Source of the DNA: Labrenzia sp. VG12
GTDB lineage: Bacteria > Pseudomonadota > Alphaproteobacteria > Rhizobiales > Stappiaceae
Direction of reading: 5' to 3'
NCBI RefSeq assembly: GCF_002237595.1
Contig: NZ_CP022529.1
Span: 434,001-498,000, forward strand
DNA length: 64,000 nucleotides
Part shown: positions 53,675 through 62,910 of the stretch, piece after piece
Position numbering within the stretch: the stretch's first letter is position 1
Layout: every line of letters starts with the position of its first letter
The notes under the pieces: generated by a model
What the model was told of the DNA's origin: nothing
What the model saw: only the letters and a program-made list of their open reading frames with translations
Databases searched by the model: none
Translations under genes and position numbers: made by a program

Positions 53675-55276
53675 CTATTCGGCCGCGTTGCGCACGGCCA
53701 TTTCGCCGGCGACGGGGGTGAAAGCGAGAATCGTGTAATCGTCCCGAACCGGTTCAAGTCCGCGGAAATCCGTCAGCCTGTCCTGCAGGTGGTTCAACTG
53801 TGCTTCGAGATTCTCATCGCCAACCGTCGCCAGAACTTCATAGAGCCGCTTGCGGCCGAAGGTGCGTTTCGGACTGCCTCCGACATGATCGGTGATGCCG
53901 TCGGTGGCCAGATAGAAACTGTCGCCAGGTTCCACGTTCAGCGAATGGACCTCAATGCGGGTCGGGCCGGGCAGGCTGCGATAGGCCAGGGCGGCCTTGT
54001 CGCCGGCAATCTTGTTGAACCCGTCTGCGGAGCTGATGATCAGGGGGATGCCGGCACCCGCGTAGCGCAGGACCCGGTTCTCGTGATTGTAGAGCGCAAG
54101 AGCGGCGACAAATCCGTCATCGGATGACGTATCCTCGTAGCCGTCGGAGGGTTTGTCCTGACCGAGCCTGCGCCGCACGGTCCGGTCGAGCGTCAAGAGG
54201 GTGTATTCCGGGTCCTTGAAGGAATTGTCCTCCAACAGCTTTTCAAAAACCGACGCGACAACCATGGTGAGGAGGGCGCCCGGGACGCCGTGTCCGGTGC
54301 AGTCGGCCACGAAGAAGACGGACGTGTTGCCTTTTCGGCAGGCCCAGACATAGTCGCCGCTGACCACCTGCATCGGCTGCCAGATAAGTGCGATATCCGC
54401 CATGTTGTCGCGCAGGTCTGCCAGGTCGGGAAGAATGCCTTTCTGGATGTTTCTTGCGTAATACATGCTCTGGAAGAGCTGCTCGTTGACCTCCTGCATG
54501 GCCTGCTTCTGGGCGTGATAGCGGGCAATGGAATGATCATATTCGTTGGCCCTGGCCTTCATGGAACTCGACAGACGCGCGAACACAAGAACAGCCACAA
54601 TGATGATCAAGACGATCATCACCGCCCAGGCGGCTATGCCAAACCGTTCCATCCACAGCAACGATTTCGCCGAATTCTGCTGAAAAGTCCGCGCTGCTGC
54701 ATCAAATTTCGCAGGCAAATCCCGAAAGGCCAATTGTGCGAACCGGAAACGTTCCTGCTCGGTAAGTTTCTGCGCCGACCCGACCCGCCGGGCCAGATGC
54801 AGGAATTCGCTGAGCACCAGTTGATGGGAGGTTTCGCCCTCAAACAGCACAGCTGCAATATCAGAACTGATCTGGTCGACGGGCGGGTAATCGGCCTTTC
54901 CCAGGCGACAGGACAGGCCATCGGATACGATCTGCTGCATCCTCTTGCGGTCTCCCGACAGGAGGGCGGCCTGAGCGCGTTCCATGTGATCGGCGCAACT
55001 GATGACAAGAATACGAGACCCGTAGGTGCTGGCCCTTGCGAATTCCTCATTGTCCAGCGCCGCAAGCGCAATGCGCTGTGACAGGAGTTGCAGGAGGTTG
55101 GCAATCTTCGCTTCATCCACCTGGATCCGGTGTTGATCCAGCAGATAGCGACCGCCAAATAGTAGAGAAGTAAAAACCAGGGCAACCAGAGAAAATCCGA
55201 CACAATAGGAGATTGTTTGCAGATTGAGATGGATCCGCAAACTGGTCATCAACCTTTTCGTGAGGCCCCTGAACAT
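53675..55276 (-). CDS. siaA: SiaA-like membrane PP2C phosphatase
   Basis: A 533-residue sensor. Two transmembrane helices (about 22-46 and 212-234) bracket a periplasmic sensing region of some 165 residues. A short cytoplasmic linker leads to a SpoIIE/PP2C-type phosphatase domain (about 280-520) with metal-binding aspartates in VSGDYVWAC and FFVADCTGHGVPGALLT and a later DGITDHVGG. In Pseudomonas the homologue dephosphorylates SiaC in response to an outside signal. It is the first gene of the operon; its promoter should lie in 55277-55658. Confidence 0.88.
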   Translation of the reverse strand: MFRGLTKRLMTSLRIHLNLQTISYCVGFSLVALVFTSLLFGGRYLLDQHRIQVDEAKIANLLQLLSQRIALAALDNEEFARASTYGSRILVISCADHMERAQAALLSGDRKRMQQIVSDGLSCRLGKADYPPVDQISSDIAAVLFEGETSHQLVLSEFLHLARRVGSAQKLTEQERFRFAQLAFRDLPAKFDAAARTFQQNSAKSLLWMERFGIAAWAVMIVLIIIVAVLVFARLSSSMKARANEYDHSIARYHAQKQAMQEVNEQLFQSMYYARNIQKGILPDLADLRDNMADIALIWQPMQVVSGDYVWACRKGNTSVFFVADCTGHGVPGALLTMVVASVFEKLLEDNSFKDPEYTLLTLDRTVRRRLGQDKPSDGYEDTSSDDGFVAALALYNHENRVLRYAGAGIPLIISSADGFNKIAGDKAALAYRSLPGPTRIEVHSLNVEPGDSFYLATDGITDHVGGSPKRTFGRKRLYEVLATVGDENLEAQLNHLQDRLTDFRGLEPVRDDYTILAFTPVAGEMAVRNAAE

Positions 55277-55658
55277 ACAAGCGTGCTTCTTGGTACTTGT
55301 TTGAATGGCAAATGATAGTCCGTCAAATGAAAATAAAGAATAAATACAATTGTCGATTTACGCATGTTGAATAATTCGCAAAAATTACACTGTAAATAAT
55401 TTGGTTAAATACTTTGAGTTTTCGGTTGGAAAGTAACCTGGGAGCACACGCGGCGCTGTTTTTGCTCCGCAAAAGAAACTGATTTGATTTTGCGGAACAT
55501 TGGTGTCGTTTTCCAATCTGACCGCGTCGGTATGGCCCTTGGTTTGACCCAAGGGACGTGTTAATTGCTCGCCTCACATTGGCTCGACGGCAAACAAAGT
55601 CCCTGGACGAAGCCGCCGCTGCCGACCAAATCCTGGAACACATGATAAGGATGGTGCG
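55277..55658. other. Divergent intergenic region siaA / glyA
   Basis: About 382 bases without a supported gene, AT-rich near 55300-55420, which should hold both promoters. A 7-bp hairpin CCCTTGG/CCAAGGG (55536-55542 with 55549-55555) lies about 100 bases before the glyA start in its probable leader. I do not recognise a known riboswitch. Confidence 0.45.
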
Positions 55659-56969
<1,311 letters not shown>

Positions 56970-56997
56970 CAGCGGGCTCTGTCAGGAGCTTTGAAAC

Positions 56998-57474
56998 ATG
57001 AGATGTCCGTTTTGCGGGGGTGAGGAGACCCAGGTCAAGGATTCCCGCCCGACCGAGGACAACACCGCCATTCGCCGCCGCAGGATATGCAACACCTGCG
57101 GCGGCCGCTTCACCACTTTCGAACGGGTTCAGCTGCGCGAGCTGATGGTGCTGAAACGCTCCGGCCGCAGGGTGCCCTTCGATCGCGAGAAGCTGGCCCG
57201 GTCCGTGCAGATTGCCGTGCGCAAACGCCCGGTCGACCCGGATCGCATCGAACGCATGATCAGCGGCATCGTGCGGCAGCTGGAGAGTTCCGGCGAAAGC
57301 GAAATCACGGCAGAAACGATCGGCAACCACGTCATGGAAGGCCTGAAGGGCATCGATGACGTCGCCTATGTGCGCTTTGCGTCCGTCTATCGGAACTTCC
57401 GCGAGGCCAAGGATTTCGAAGCCCTTCTGGACGAGCTCAGCGACTCGGATGTCGAGACGCTCAAGGACAGCTGA
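56998..57474 (+). CDS. nrdR: Transcriptional repressor NrdR
   Basis: A 158-residue regulator of ribonucleotide reductase genes. The N-terminal zinc ribbon (MRCPFCGGEETQVKDSRP ... ICNTCGGRFTTFER) is complete, followed by an ATP-cone domain (about 46-136). The glyA-nrdR-ribD order is conserved in the order Hyphomicrobiales. ribD begins 11 bases after its stop. Confidence 0.97.
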   Translation: MRCPFCGGEETQVKDSRPTEDNTAIRRRRICNTCGGRFTTFERVQLRELMVLKRSGRRVPFDREKLARSVQIAVRKRPVDPDRIERMISGIVRQLESSGESEITAETIGNHVMEGLKGIDDVAYVRFASVYRNFREAKDFEALLDELSDSDVETLKDS

Positions 57475-57485
57475 TTTCGCGCTTC

Positions 57486-58610
57486 ATGAGTTCATTTTCT
57501 GAAATCGATATGCGGTTTATGGCGGCCGCCGAACGCCTGGCGCGTCGCGGGCTTGGGCGTGTCTGGCCCAACCCGTCCGTTGCGGCGCTGATTGTCCGCT
57601 TCGAGAATAGCGGCCCAACGGTGGTGGGACGTGGCGTCACGTCGCGTCCGGGGATGGCCCATGCGGAGGTCAACGCTCTTGCTCAGGCCGGCGATAGGGC
57701 GCGGGGAGCCACCTGCTACGTCACGCTCGAACCTTGTTCCCACTATGGACGTACGCCACCCTGTTCCAGCGCCCTGATTGAAGCGGGGGTGAAGAGGGTC
57801 GTTGTTGGCATGGCCGACCCAAATCCCCGGGTCTCGGGTCGCGGGATCAACATGTTGCGCGAGGCGGGTGTTGAAGTCGCGGTCGGGCTCCGAGAAAAGG
57901 CCATGAAAGCGCTCTACAAGGGCTTCACGCTGCGCCAGATGAAGAACCGGCCACAGGTCTTCTTCAAGCTTGCCGTTTCAAGGGATGGATTTATCGGCCG
58001 GTCCGGCGAAGGCCAGGTCAAGATTTCCGGCCCCCTGTCGATGCGCAAGGTCCACGGGTTTCGAGCCATGTGCGACGCCATTCTGGTCGGGTCCGGAACG
58101 GCGCTTGCCGATGATCCCCTGTTGACCTGCCGTCTGCCGGGCCTTGCCGAGCGGTCTCCGGTGCGGGTCATCATCGATCGCCGTGCGCGCCTGCCGCTGG
58201 AATCTCAGCTGGTGCGCACCTGTGTCGACGTGCCGGTCTGGCTGGTATGCGGAAACGATGCCGATCAGGACAAGATCGACCTGTTGGCTGCGGCCGGCGT
58301 GAACATCATCAGGGTGCCGGCCGAGACAACCGGTATCAAGCCATCCGTGATCCTGAGCGCGCTGGCAACGCGCGGCATCACGCGTGTGATGGTGGAAGGA
58401 GGCGCCCGGCTGGCCACCTCGTTCTTGAACGCGGACCTGGTCGACGACCTCTGTGTGGTCACCGGCAATCTGGAGATCGGCGAGGGGGGCATACCTGCCC
58501 TGAACGGTCTCGACCTTGCGGATGTGCTGAAAGACCCCAAATTCGAACGGATCGGATCCGGCAGATTCGATCAGGACAGATATATCTACCTCAGACGGCG
58601 GGAAGCCTGA
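57486..58610 (+). CDS. ribD: Bifunctional riboflavin biosynthesis deaminase/reductase RibD
   Basis: A 374-residue enzyme with two domains. The N-terminal cytidine-deaminase-type domain has the zinc motifs HAEVNAL and EPCSHYGRTPPC; the C-terminal domain (about 150-374) is the NADPH-dependent reductase (KLAVSRDGFIG, MVEGGARLATSFL). It converts the GTP cyclohydrolase II product to the ribitylamino pyrimidine. One base separates it from ribE. Confidence 0.95.
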   Translation: MSSFSEIDMRFMAAAERLARRGLGRVWPNPSVAALIVRFENSGPTVVGRGVTSRPGMAHAEVNALAQAGDRARGATCYVTLEPCSHYGRTPPCSSALIEAGVKRVVVGMADPNPRVSGRGINMLREAGVEVAVGLREKAMKALYKGFTLRQMKNRPQVFFKLAVSRDGFIGRSGEGQVKISGPLSMRKVHGFRAMCDAILVGSGTALADDPLLTCRLPGLAERSPVRVIIDRRARLPLESQLVRTCVDVPVWLVCGNDADQDKIDLLAAAGVNIIRVPAETTGIKPSVILSALATRGITRVMVEGGARLATSFLNADLVDDLCVVTGNLEIGEGGIPALNGLDLADVLKDPKFERIGSGRFDQDRYIYLRRREA

Positions 58611-58611
58611 C

Positions 58612-59223
58612 ATGTTCACCGGTATTGTGACCGACCTCGGCGAAATTCACTCAATTGACGACATTCCGGCGGGAAAGCGCACCCGGATCCGGACGGCCTA
58701 CGACACGGACAGTTTCGACATCGGGGCTTCCATCTCCTGTGCCGGCGTCTGTCACACAGTGACGGCCAAGGACAATGGCTCCAATGGCAATTGGTTCGAA
58801 GTGGAATCGGCAGCCGAAACCCTGGCCCTGACCAATGTGTCGGACTGGAAGGTTGGCCAGAAACTCAATCTGGAGCGGTCCCTGACCATGGGCGCGGAAC
58901 TCGGTGGGCACCTTGTGCTGGGCCATGTGGATGGTCTGGCCCGGATCACCAAGCGCGAAGACCACCCGGATTCGGTCTATTTCCAGTTCGAGGCGCCGGA
59001 AGAGGCGGCGCCGTTCATCGCCAAGAAAGGGTCCGTTGCCCTGGATGGAACCTCCCTGACGGTGAACGAAGTGGATGGTCTGCTGTTTTCCGTGTTCCTC
59101 ATTCCTCACACGCTCGAGGTGACAACCTGGTCCGACAAGAAGGTCGGGGATGCGATCAATCTTGAGGTGGATATGATGGCCCGCTACGCCGCGCGTCTTG
59201 CGGAATTCTCCAAGACCGGGTAG
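58612..59223 (+). CDS. ribE: Riboflavin synthase alpha subunit
   Basis: A 203-residue trimer-forming enzyme that dismutates two lumazines to riboflavin. The duplicated beta-barrel is visible: MFTGIVTDLGEI and SCAGVCHTV in the first half, VLGHVDGLARI and VALDGTSLTVNEV in the second. It is one base downstream of ribD and clearly in the same transcript. Confidence 0.95.
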   Translation: MFTGIVTDLGEIHSIDDIPAGKRTRIRTAYDTDSFDIGASISCAGVCHTVTAKDNGSNGNWFEVESAAETLALTNVSDWKVGQKLNLERSLTMGAELGGHLVLGHVDGLARITKREDHPDSVYFQFEAPEEAAPFIAKKGSVALDGTSLTVNEVDGLLFSVFLIPHTLEVTTWSDKKVGDAINLEVDMMARYAARLAEFSKTG

Positions 59224-59271
59224 GGACCCGCCCAACACCTTCGCAAACGAGCTATTCCCGACCGTGTTTAC

Positions 59272-59294
59272 CAGGCAACAAATTAGTTGCCCGG
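59272..59294 (+). other. Hairpin in the ribE-ribH gap
   Basis: GGCAAC/GTTGCC (59274-59279 with 59286-59291) with a six-base loop, extended by CC/GG across one mismatch. There is no T-tract after it. It lies 83 bases before the ribH start; it may stabilise or attenuate the transcript, or be without function. Confidence 0.3.
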
Positions 59295-59376
59295 ATTCGC
59301 GGTTCTGCACGAATGACACTGGACAAACCGGGGCAGACATGGTTCCTGTCGCGGCCTTACAAGGGATTTGACACCG

Positions 59377-59826
59377 ATGAGCGCTGCACCGAAACTTCTG
59401 ATCATCGAAGCTCGTTTTTATGACGATCTTGCGGACTCGCTCGCCGAAGGCGCGGTCAAGACGATTGAGGCCGCCGGTGCCAGCTACGACCGCATCGCTG
59501 TTCCCGGCGTTCTGGAAATCCCGGCCGCTCTCTCCATGGCGCTGACGGCCATGGAAGGCGAGGGAACGTTTTACGACGGGTTTGTGCTGCTCGGTGTGGT
59601 GATCCGCGGCGAGACCACCCATTACGACATTGTCGCCAATGAATCGAACCGGGTGATCATGGACCTGATCGTCGATGCGGATCTGGCCGTCGGAAACGGC
59701 ATCCTGACCGTTGAAAACAGCGAACAGGCTTGGGCCCGCGCGAAGGTGGACGACAAGGACAAAGGCGGGGCGGCAGCACGTGCGGCCCTTGACATGATCG
59801 CTCTGCGCGAGCGGCTTGGAGTATAA
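59377..59826 (+). CDS. ribH: 6,7-dimethyl-8-ribityllumazine synthase
   Basis: A 149-residue enzyme that makes the lumazine substrate of riboflavin synthase. Typical segments are EARFYDDLADSL, VPGVLEIPAAL, and GVVIRGETTHYDIV with the catalytic histidine. ATG 59377 with AAGGGA upstream is preferred over a TTG three codons earlier. nusB follows five bases after the stop. Confidence 0.95.
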   Translation: MSAAPKLLIIEARFYDDLADSLAEGAVKTIEAAGASYDRIAVPGVLEIPAALSMALTAMEGEGTFYDGFVLLGVVIRGETTHYDIVANESNRVIMDLIVDADLAVGNGILTVENSEQAWARAKVDDKDKGGAAARAALDMIALRERLGV

Positions 59827-59831
59827 AGAGA

Positions 59832-60353
59832 ATGACCGGAAAGGCCGACCCGGAAAAACCGGCTGGAAAAACCGTGCGACCCGCGAACAAGCGCGGCGTT
59901 GCCCGCCTCGCAGCTGTGCAGGCTCTCTACCAGATGGATGTCGGCGGTGCGCCGCTGACCAGTGTGGTCAGCGAATTCACCGCGTTCCGACTTGGCAAGG
60001 AAATCGACGGCGAGCAGTACCGCGATGCCGATGAGCAATGGTTCAAGCAGATCGTTGCCGGCGTGGTCGAGGATCAGAAATTTCTCGATCCCTATATCCA
60101 TACGGCGCTGACCGAAGACTGGCCGTTGAAGCGGATCGACAGCCTGCTGCGCGCCATCCTGCGCAGCGGCTCCTATGAGCTGCTGCGCCGCAAGGACGTG
60201 CCGCCGAAAGTGATCATTTCCGAATATATCGATGTCGCCAAGGCGTTTTTCGAAGATGACGAGCCCGGTCTCGTCAACGGTGTGCTGGACCGGCTGGCAC
60301 ATGAGTTGCGCGACGCGGAACTGGACGCCAAGAAAGCTGACGGCGCCTCCTGA
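59832..60353 (+). CDS. nusB: Transcription antitermination factor NusB
   Basis: A 173-residue all-helical RNA-binding protein which, with NusE/S10, binds boxA in rRNA leaders. The N-terminal RGVARLAAVQALYQMD and later KRIDSLLRAILRSGSYELL and VPPKVIISEYIDVAKAFF match the family. The ribH-nusB-thiL order is conserved. thiL begins two bases after its stop. Confidence 0.96.
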   Translation: MTGKADPEKPAGKTVRPANKRGVARLAAVQALYQMDVGGAPLTSVVSEFTAFRLGKEIDGEQYRDADEQWFKQIVAGVVEDQKFLDPYIHTALTEDWPLKRIDSLLRAILRSGSYELLRRKDVPPKVIISEYIDVAKAFFEDDEPGLVNGVLDRLAHELRDAELDAKKADGAS

Positions 60354-60355
60354 TC

Positions 60356-61354
60356 ATGGCGGACGAGAGGCCAGGCGAATTTGAGCTGATCCGGCGGTTT
60401 TTTTCCCCCCTTGCAAAGGATCCCGGCAGCCTGGGTCTCACCGATGATGCCGCTGTTCTGAGGGCGGCGGAGGGCTGTGATCTCGTTCTGACCAAGGACG
60501 TGCTGGCAGCCGACATACATTTTTTCGCGGACGATGCGCCGGAAGCGATCGCCGCCAAGGCGCTGCGCGTCAACCTCTCCGATCTCGCCGCAAAAGGTGC
60601 CAGGCCACGCGGTTACCTGCTGGGTCTTGCCCTGCCGTCCGACTGGTCGACAGGGTGGCTGGAGCGGTTTTGCCGCGGACTGGGTGCGGACCAGTGTGTC
60701 TATGACATCCAGCTTCTGGGTGGCGACACCATAAAATCGGGCAACGGACTTCAGGTCTCGATCACCGCCATCGGTGAAGTGGCGCAGGGTAAGGCTGTTC
60801 GCCGTGTGGGCGCCCGGCCAGGAGACAGGCTCTTCGTGACGGGAACCATCGGCGATGCGGCTGCGGGGCTTCTGGCCCGCCTTGAGCCGGAGTTTTGCCG
60901 ATCCCATGACCTTACCGAGGAAGAAGAAACGCGGATCCTGGACCGCTATCTGCTGCCGCGCCCGCGGACCGGACTTGCGCCCTGCCTTGTCGAATATGCC
61001 AGCGCGGCGATGGATGTCTCTGACGGATTGTTTGCCGATTGTGCACATCTGGCCACGGCATCCGGGGTCGACATCACCCTGGAAATGACGGAAATCCCGT
61101 TGTCCGGCGCCCTTCAGCATCTGAAGGTCAAGGCACCGGAGGTCTATGGACGCTGTCTGAACGGCGGTGATGACTACGAAATCCTCGCCGCTGTGCCGGA
61201 AACATCCGCTGAAGCCTTTGCAAAGGCAGCTGTGGATTGCGGCTGTCCTGTCACGGAGATCGGCGTTCTGCGTGAAGGCAGCGGGCGGGTCCATCTTGTC
61301 GAGGCAGGCAAGGCTCCGGCTCTCCAGGCAGCTGGCGGCTTCCGGCATTTCTGA
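60356..61354 (+). CDS. thiL: Thiamine-monophosphate kinase
   Basis: A 332-residue ATP-dependent kinase that forms thiamine diphosphate, the active cofactor. The PurM-like fold shows GLTDDAAVL, KALRVNLSDLAAKGA, GGDTIKS and MDVSDGLFAD motifs. It starts directly after nusB, so riboflavin, NusB and thiamine genes appear to form one long operon from glyA or nrdR onward. Confidence 0.95.
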   Translation: MADERPGEFELIRRFFSPLAKDPGSLGLTDDAAVLRAAEGCDLVLTKDVLAADIHFFADDAPEAIAAKALRVNLSDLAAKGARPRGYLLGLALPSDWSTGWLERFCRGLGADQCVYDIQLLGGDTIKSGNGLQVSITAIGEVAQGKAVRRVGARPGDRLFVTGTIGDAAAGLLARLEPEFCRSHDLTEEEETRILDRYLLPRPRTGLAPCLVEYASAAMDVSDGLFADCAHLATASGVDITLEMTEIPLSGALQHLKVKAPEVYGRCLNGGDDYEILAAVPETSAEAFAKAAVDCGCPVTEIGVLREGSGRVHLVEAGKAPALQAAGGFRHF

Positions 61355-61469
61355 TTTCGTTCCCAGCCGGACTTGAGCTTACAGTGACGGTCGGGTTTAT
61401 AGGAGGGTGCCCCGCCTGTTTGTCGGACACCTTCCGACCACGCCAGCATCAAGCAAATCGAGAAATAAT

Positions 61470-62693
61470 ATGACCGCCCACGCAACGGCCCCCTTTGTCG
61501 ACGACCATCTTGCCAAACGCAATGCGCTGCTGCTGGCCCTTGCGCAGGCACTGGGCGGGGCGTCGGCCTCCATCGTCATCGCGACCGGGCCGCTGGTCGG
61601 CTACATGATGCTGGACGAGGACAAGGCCCTGGCGACACTGCCGGTCTCCGCAATGGTTCTGGGCACGGCCTTCGGAACCATTCCGGCCGGAATGATCATG
61701 CGCCGCTATGGCCGCAGGGCCGGGTTTACCGGTGCCTCCCTGCTTGGTGCGGCTTCCGGTGTGCTGGCCTCTTTTGCCGTTTTTCAGAATCAGTTTTTGC
61801 TCTTTGCCCTGGCTTGCAGCCTGGGTGGGTTTGCGGGAGCCTTTGTCCAGCAATACCGCTTTGCCGCGGCCGATACGGCGAGCGACGCCTTCAAGCCCAA
61901 GGCGATTTCCTGGGTGCTGGCCGGTGGGGTCCTGGCCGGGGTTGTCGGACCGCAGACGGTGATCTGGACCAAGGACCTGTTCATGCCGATCCTGTTTGCC
62001 GGGACTTATCTGGCGCAGGCCGGGCTTGCACTGATCGCCTTTGTCCTTCTGATGTTCATCAAGATCCCCAAGCCGCCGCGCATCAGTCACAAACAGGCAG
62101 GCGGGCGGCCGCTTGGCGAGATCATGCGGCAGCGCCGCTTCGTTGTCGCGGCAGCTTGCGGCATCTGTTCCTATGCCCTGATGAGCCTGGTGATGACCGC
62201 GACGCCGCTCGCCATGATCGGCTGTGGCCTCTCTGAGACCGACGCCGCCCTCGGTATCCAGTGGCATGTCATTGCCATGTTCGGTCCGAGCTTCTTTACG
62301 GGCAGTCTGATCGCGCGTTTCGGCAAGGAACGGATCGTCGCCATCGGGCTGGCACTGCTGGCTGGTTGTTCGATCGTTGCCCTGATGGGGCTGGAACTGG
62401 CGCATTTCTGGACGGCCCTGATCCTGCTCGGCCTTGGCTGGAATTTCGGTTTCATCGGCGCGACCGCGATGTTGACCGACACCTATCGGCCGGAAGAACG
62501 CAACATGGTGCAGGCAGTCAACGATTTCCTGGTGTTCGGATTCGTTGCAACGGCGTCTTTTTCCTCCGGCGCACTGCTCAACGCGTTTGGCTGGGCGACC
62601 GTCAACATCCTGGTCTTTCCGTTTGTGGTGCTGTGTCTGGTACTTCTCGGCTGGCTTGTCTGGGGAGAAAAGAAAGCAGTTACAACCGGTTAA
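61470..62693 (+). CDS. Major facilitator superfamily transporter
   Basis: A 407-residue inner-membrane protein with about twelve hydrophobic helices in two halves. The loop 2-3 signature reads AGMIMRRYGRRAGF, typical of MFS antiporters, with a related ARFGKERIV in the second half. The substrate is unknown. ATG 61470 starts the product after a poor ribosome site (GAGAAATAAT); the longer frame from 61407 has no family-like N-terminus. Confidence 0.88.
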   Translation: MTAHATAPFVDDHLAKRNALLLALAQALGGASASIVIATGPLVGYMMLDEDKALATLPVSAMVLGTAFGTIPAGMIMRRYGRRAGFTGASLLGAASGVLASFAVFQNQFLLFALACSLGGFAGAFVQQYRFAAADTASDAFKPKAISWVLAGGVLAGVVGPQTVIWTKDLFMPILFAGTYLAQAGLALIAFVLLMFIKIPKPPRISHKQAGGRPLGEIMRQRRFVVAAACGICSYALMSLVMTATPLAMIGCGLSETDAALGIQWHVIAMFGPSFFTGSLIARFGKERIVAIGLALLAGCSIVALMGLELAHFWTALILLGLGWNFGFIGATAMLTDTYRPEERNMVQAVNDFLVFGFVATASFSSGALLNAFGWATVNILVFPFVVLCLVLLGWLVWGEKKAVTTG

Positions 62694-62910
62694 AGTGTCT
62701 TGCGAATTCCATTTCGTCAGCGCAGCAAATTTACTGCGTTGCACCAAATACTGCCGCAACGGAAGTGACAAATTAAACAATGTGAGAGCTTGACGAAGCG
62801 CTCCGCTTTGCTGCTATCGTGTGCTTCCTTCACGCAGGGAAGTGGGTGTGAAGGCCAGCCTGGCGGGAAAACGACAAGAAAATCAGTCCGCCGCATCTAT
62901 GGGAGGAAGC

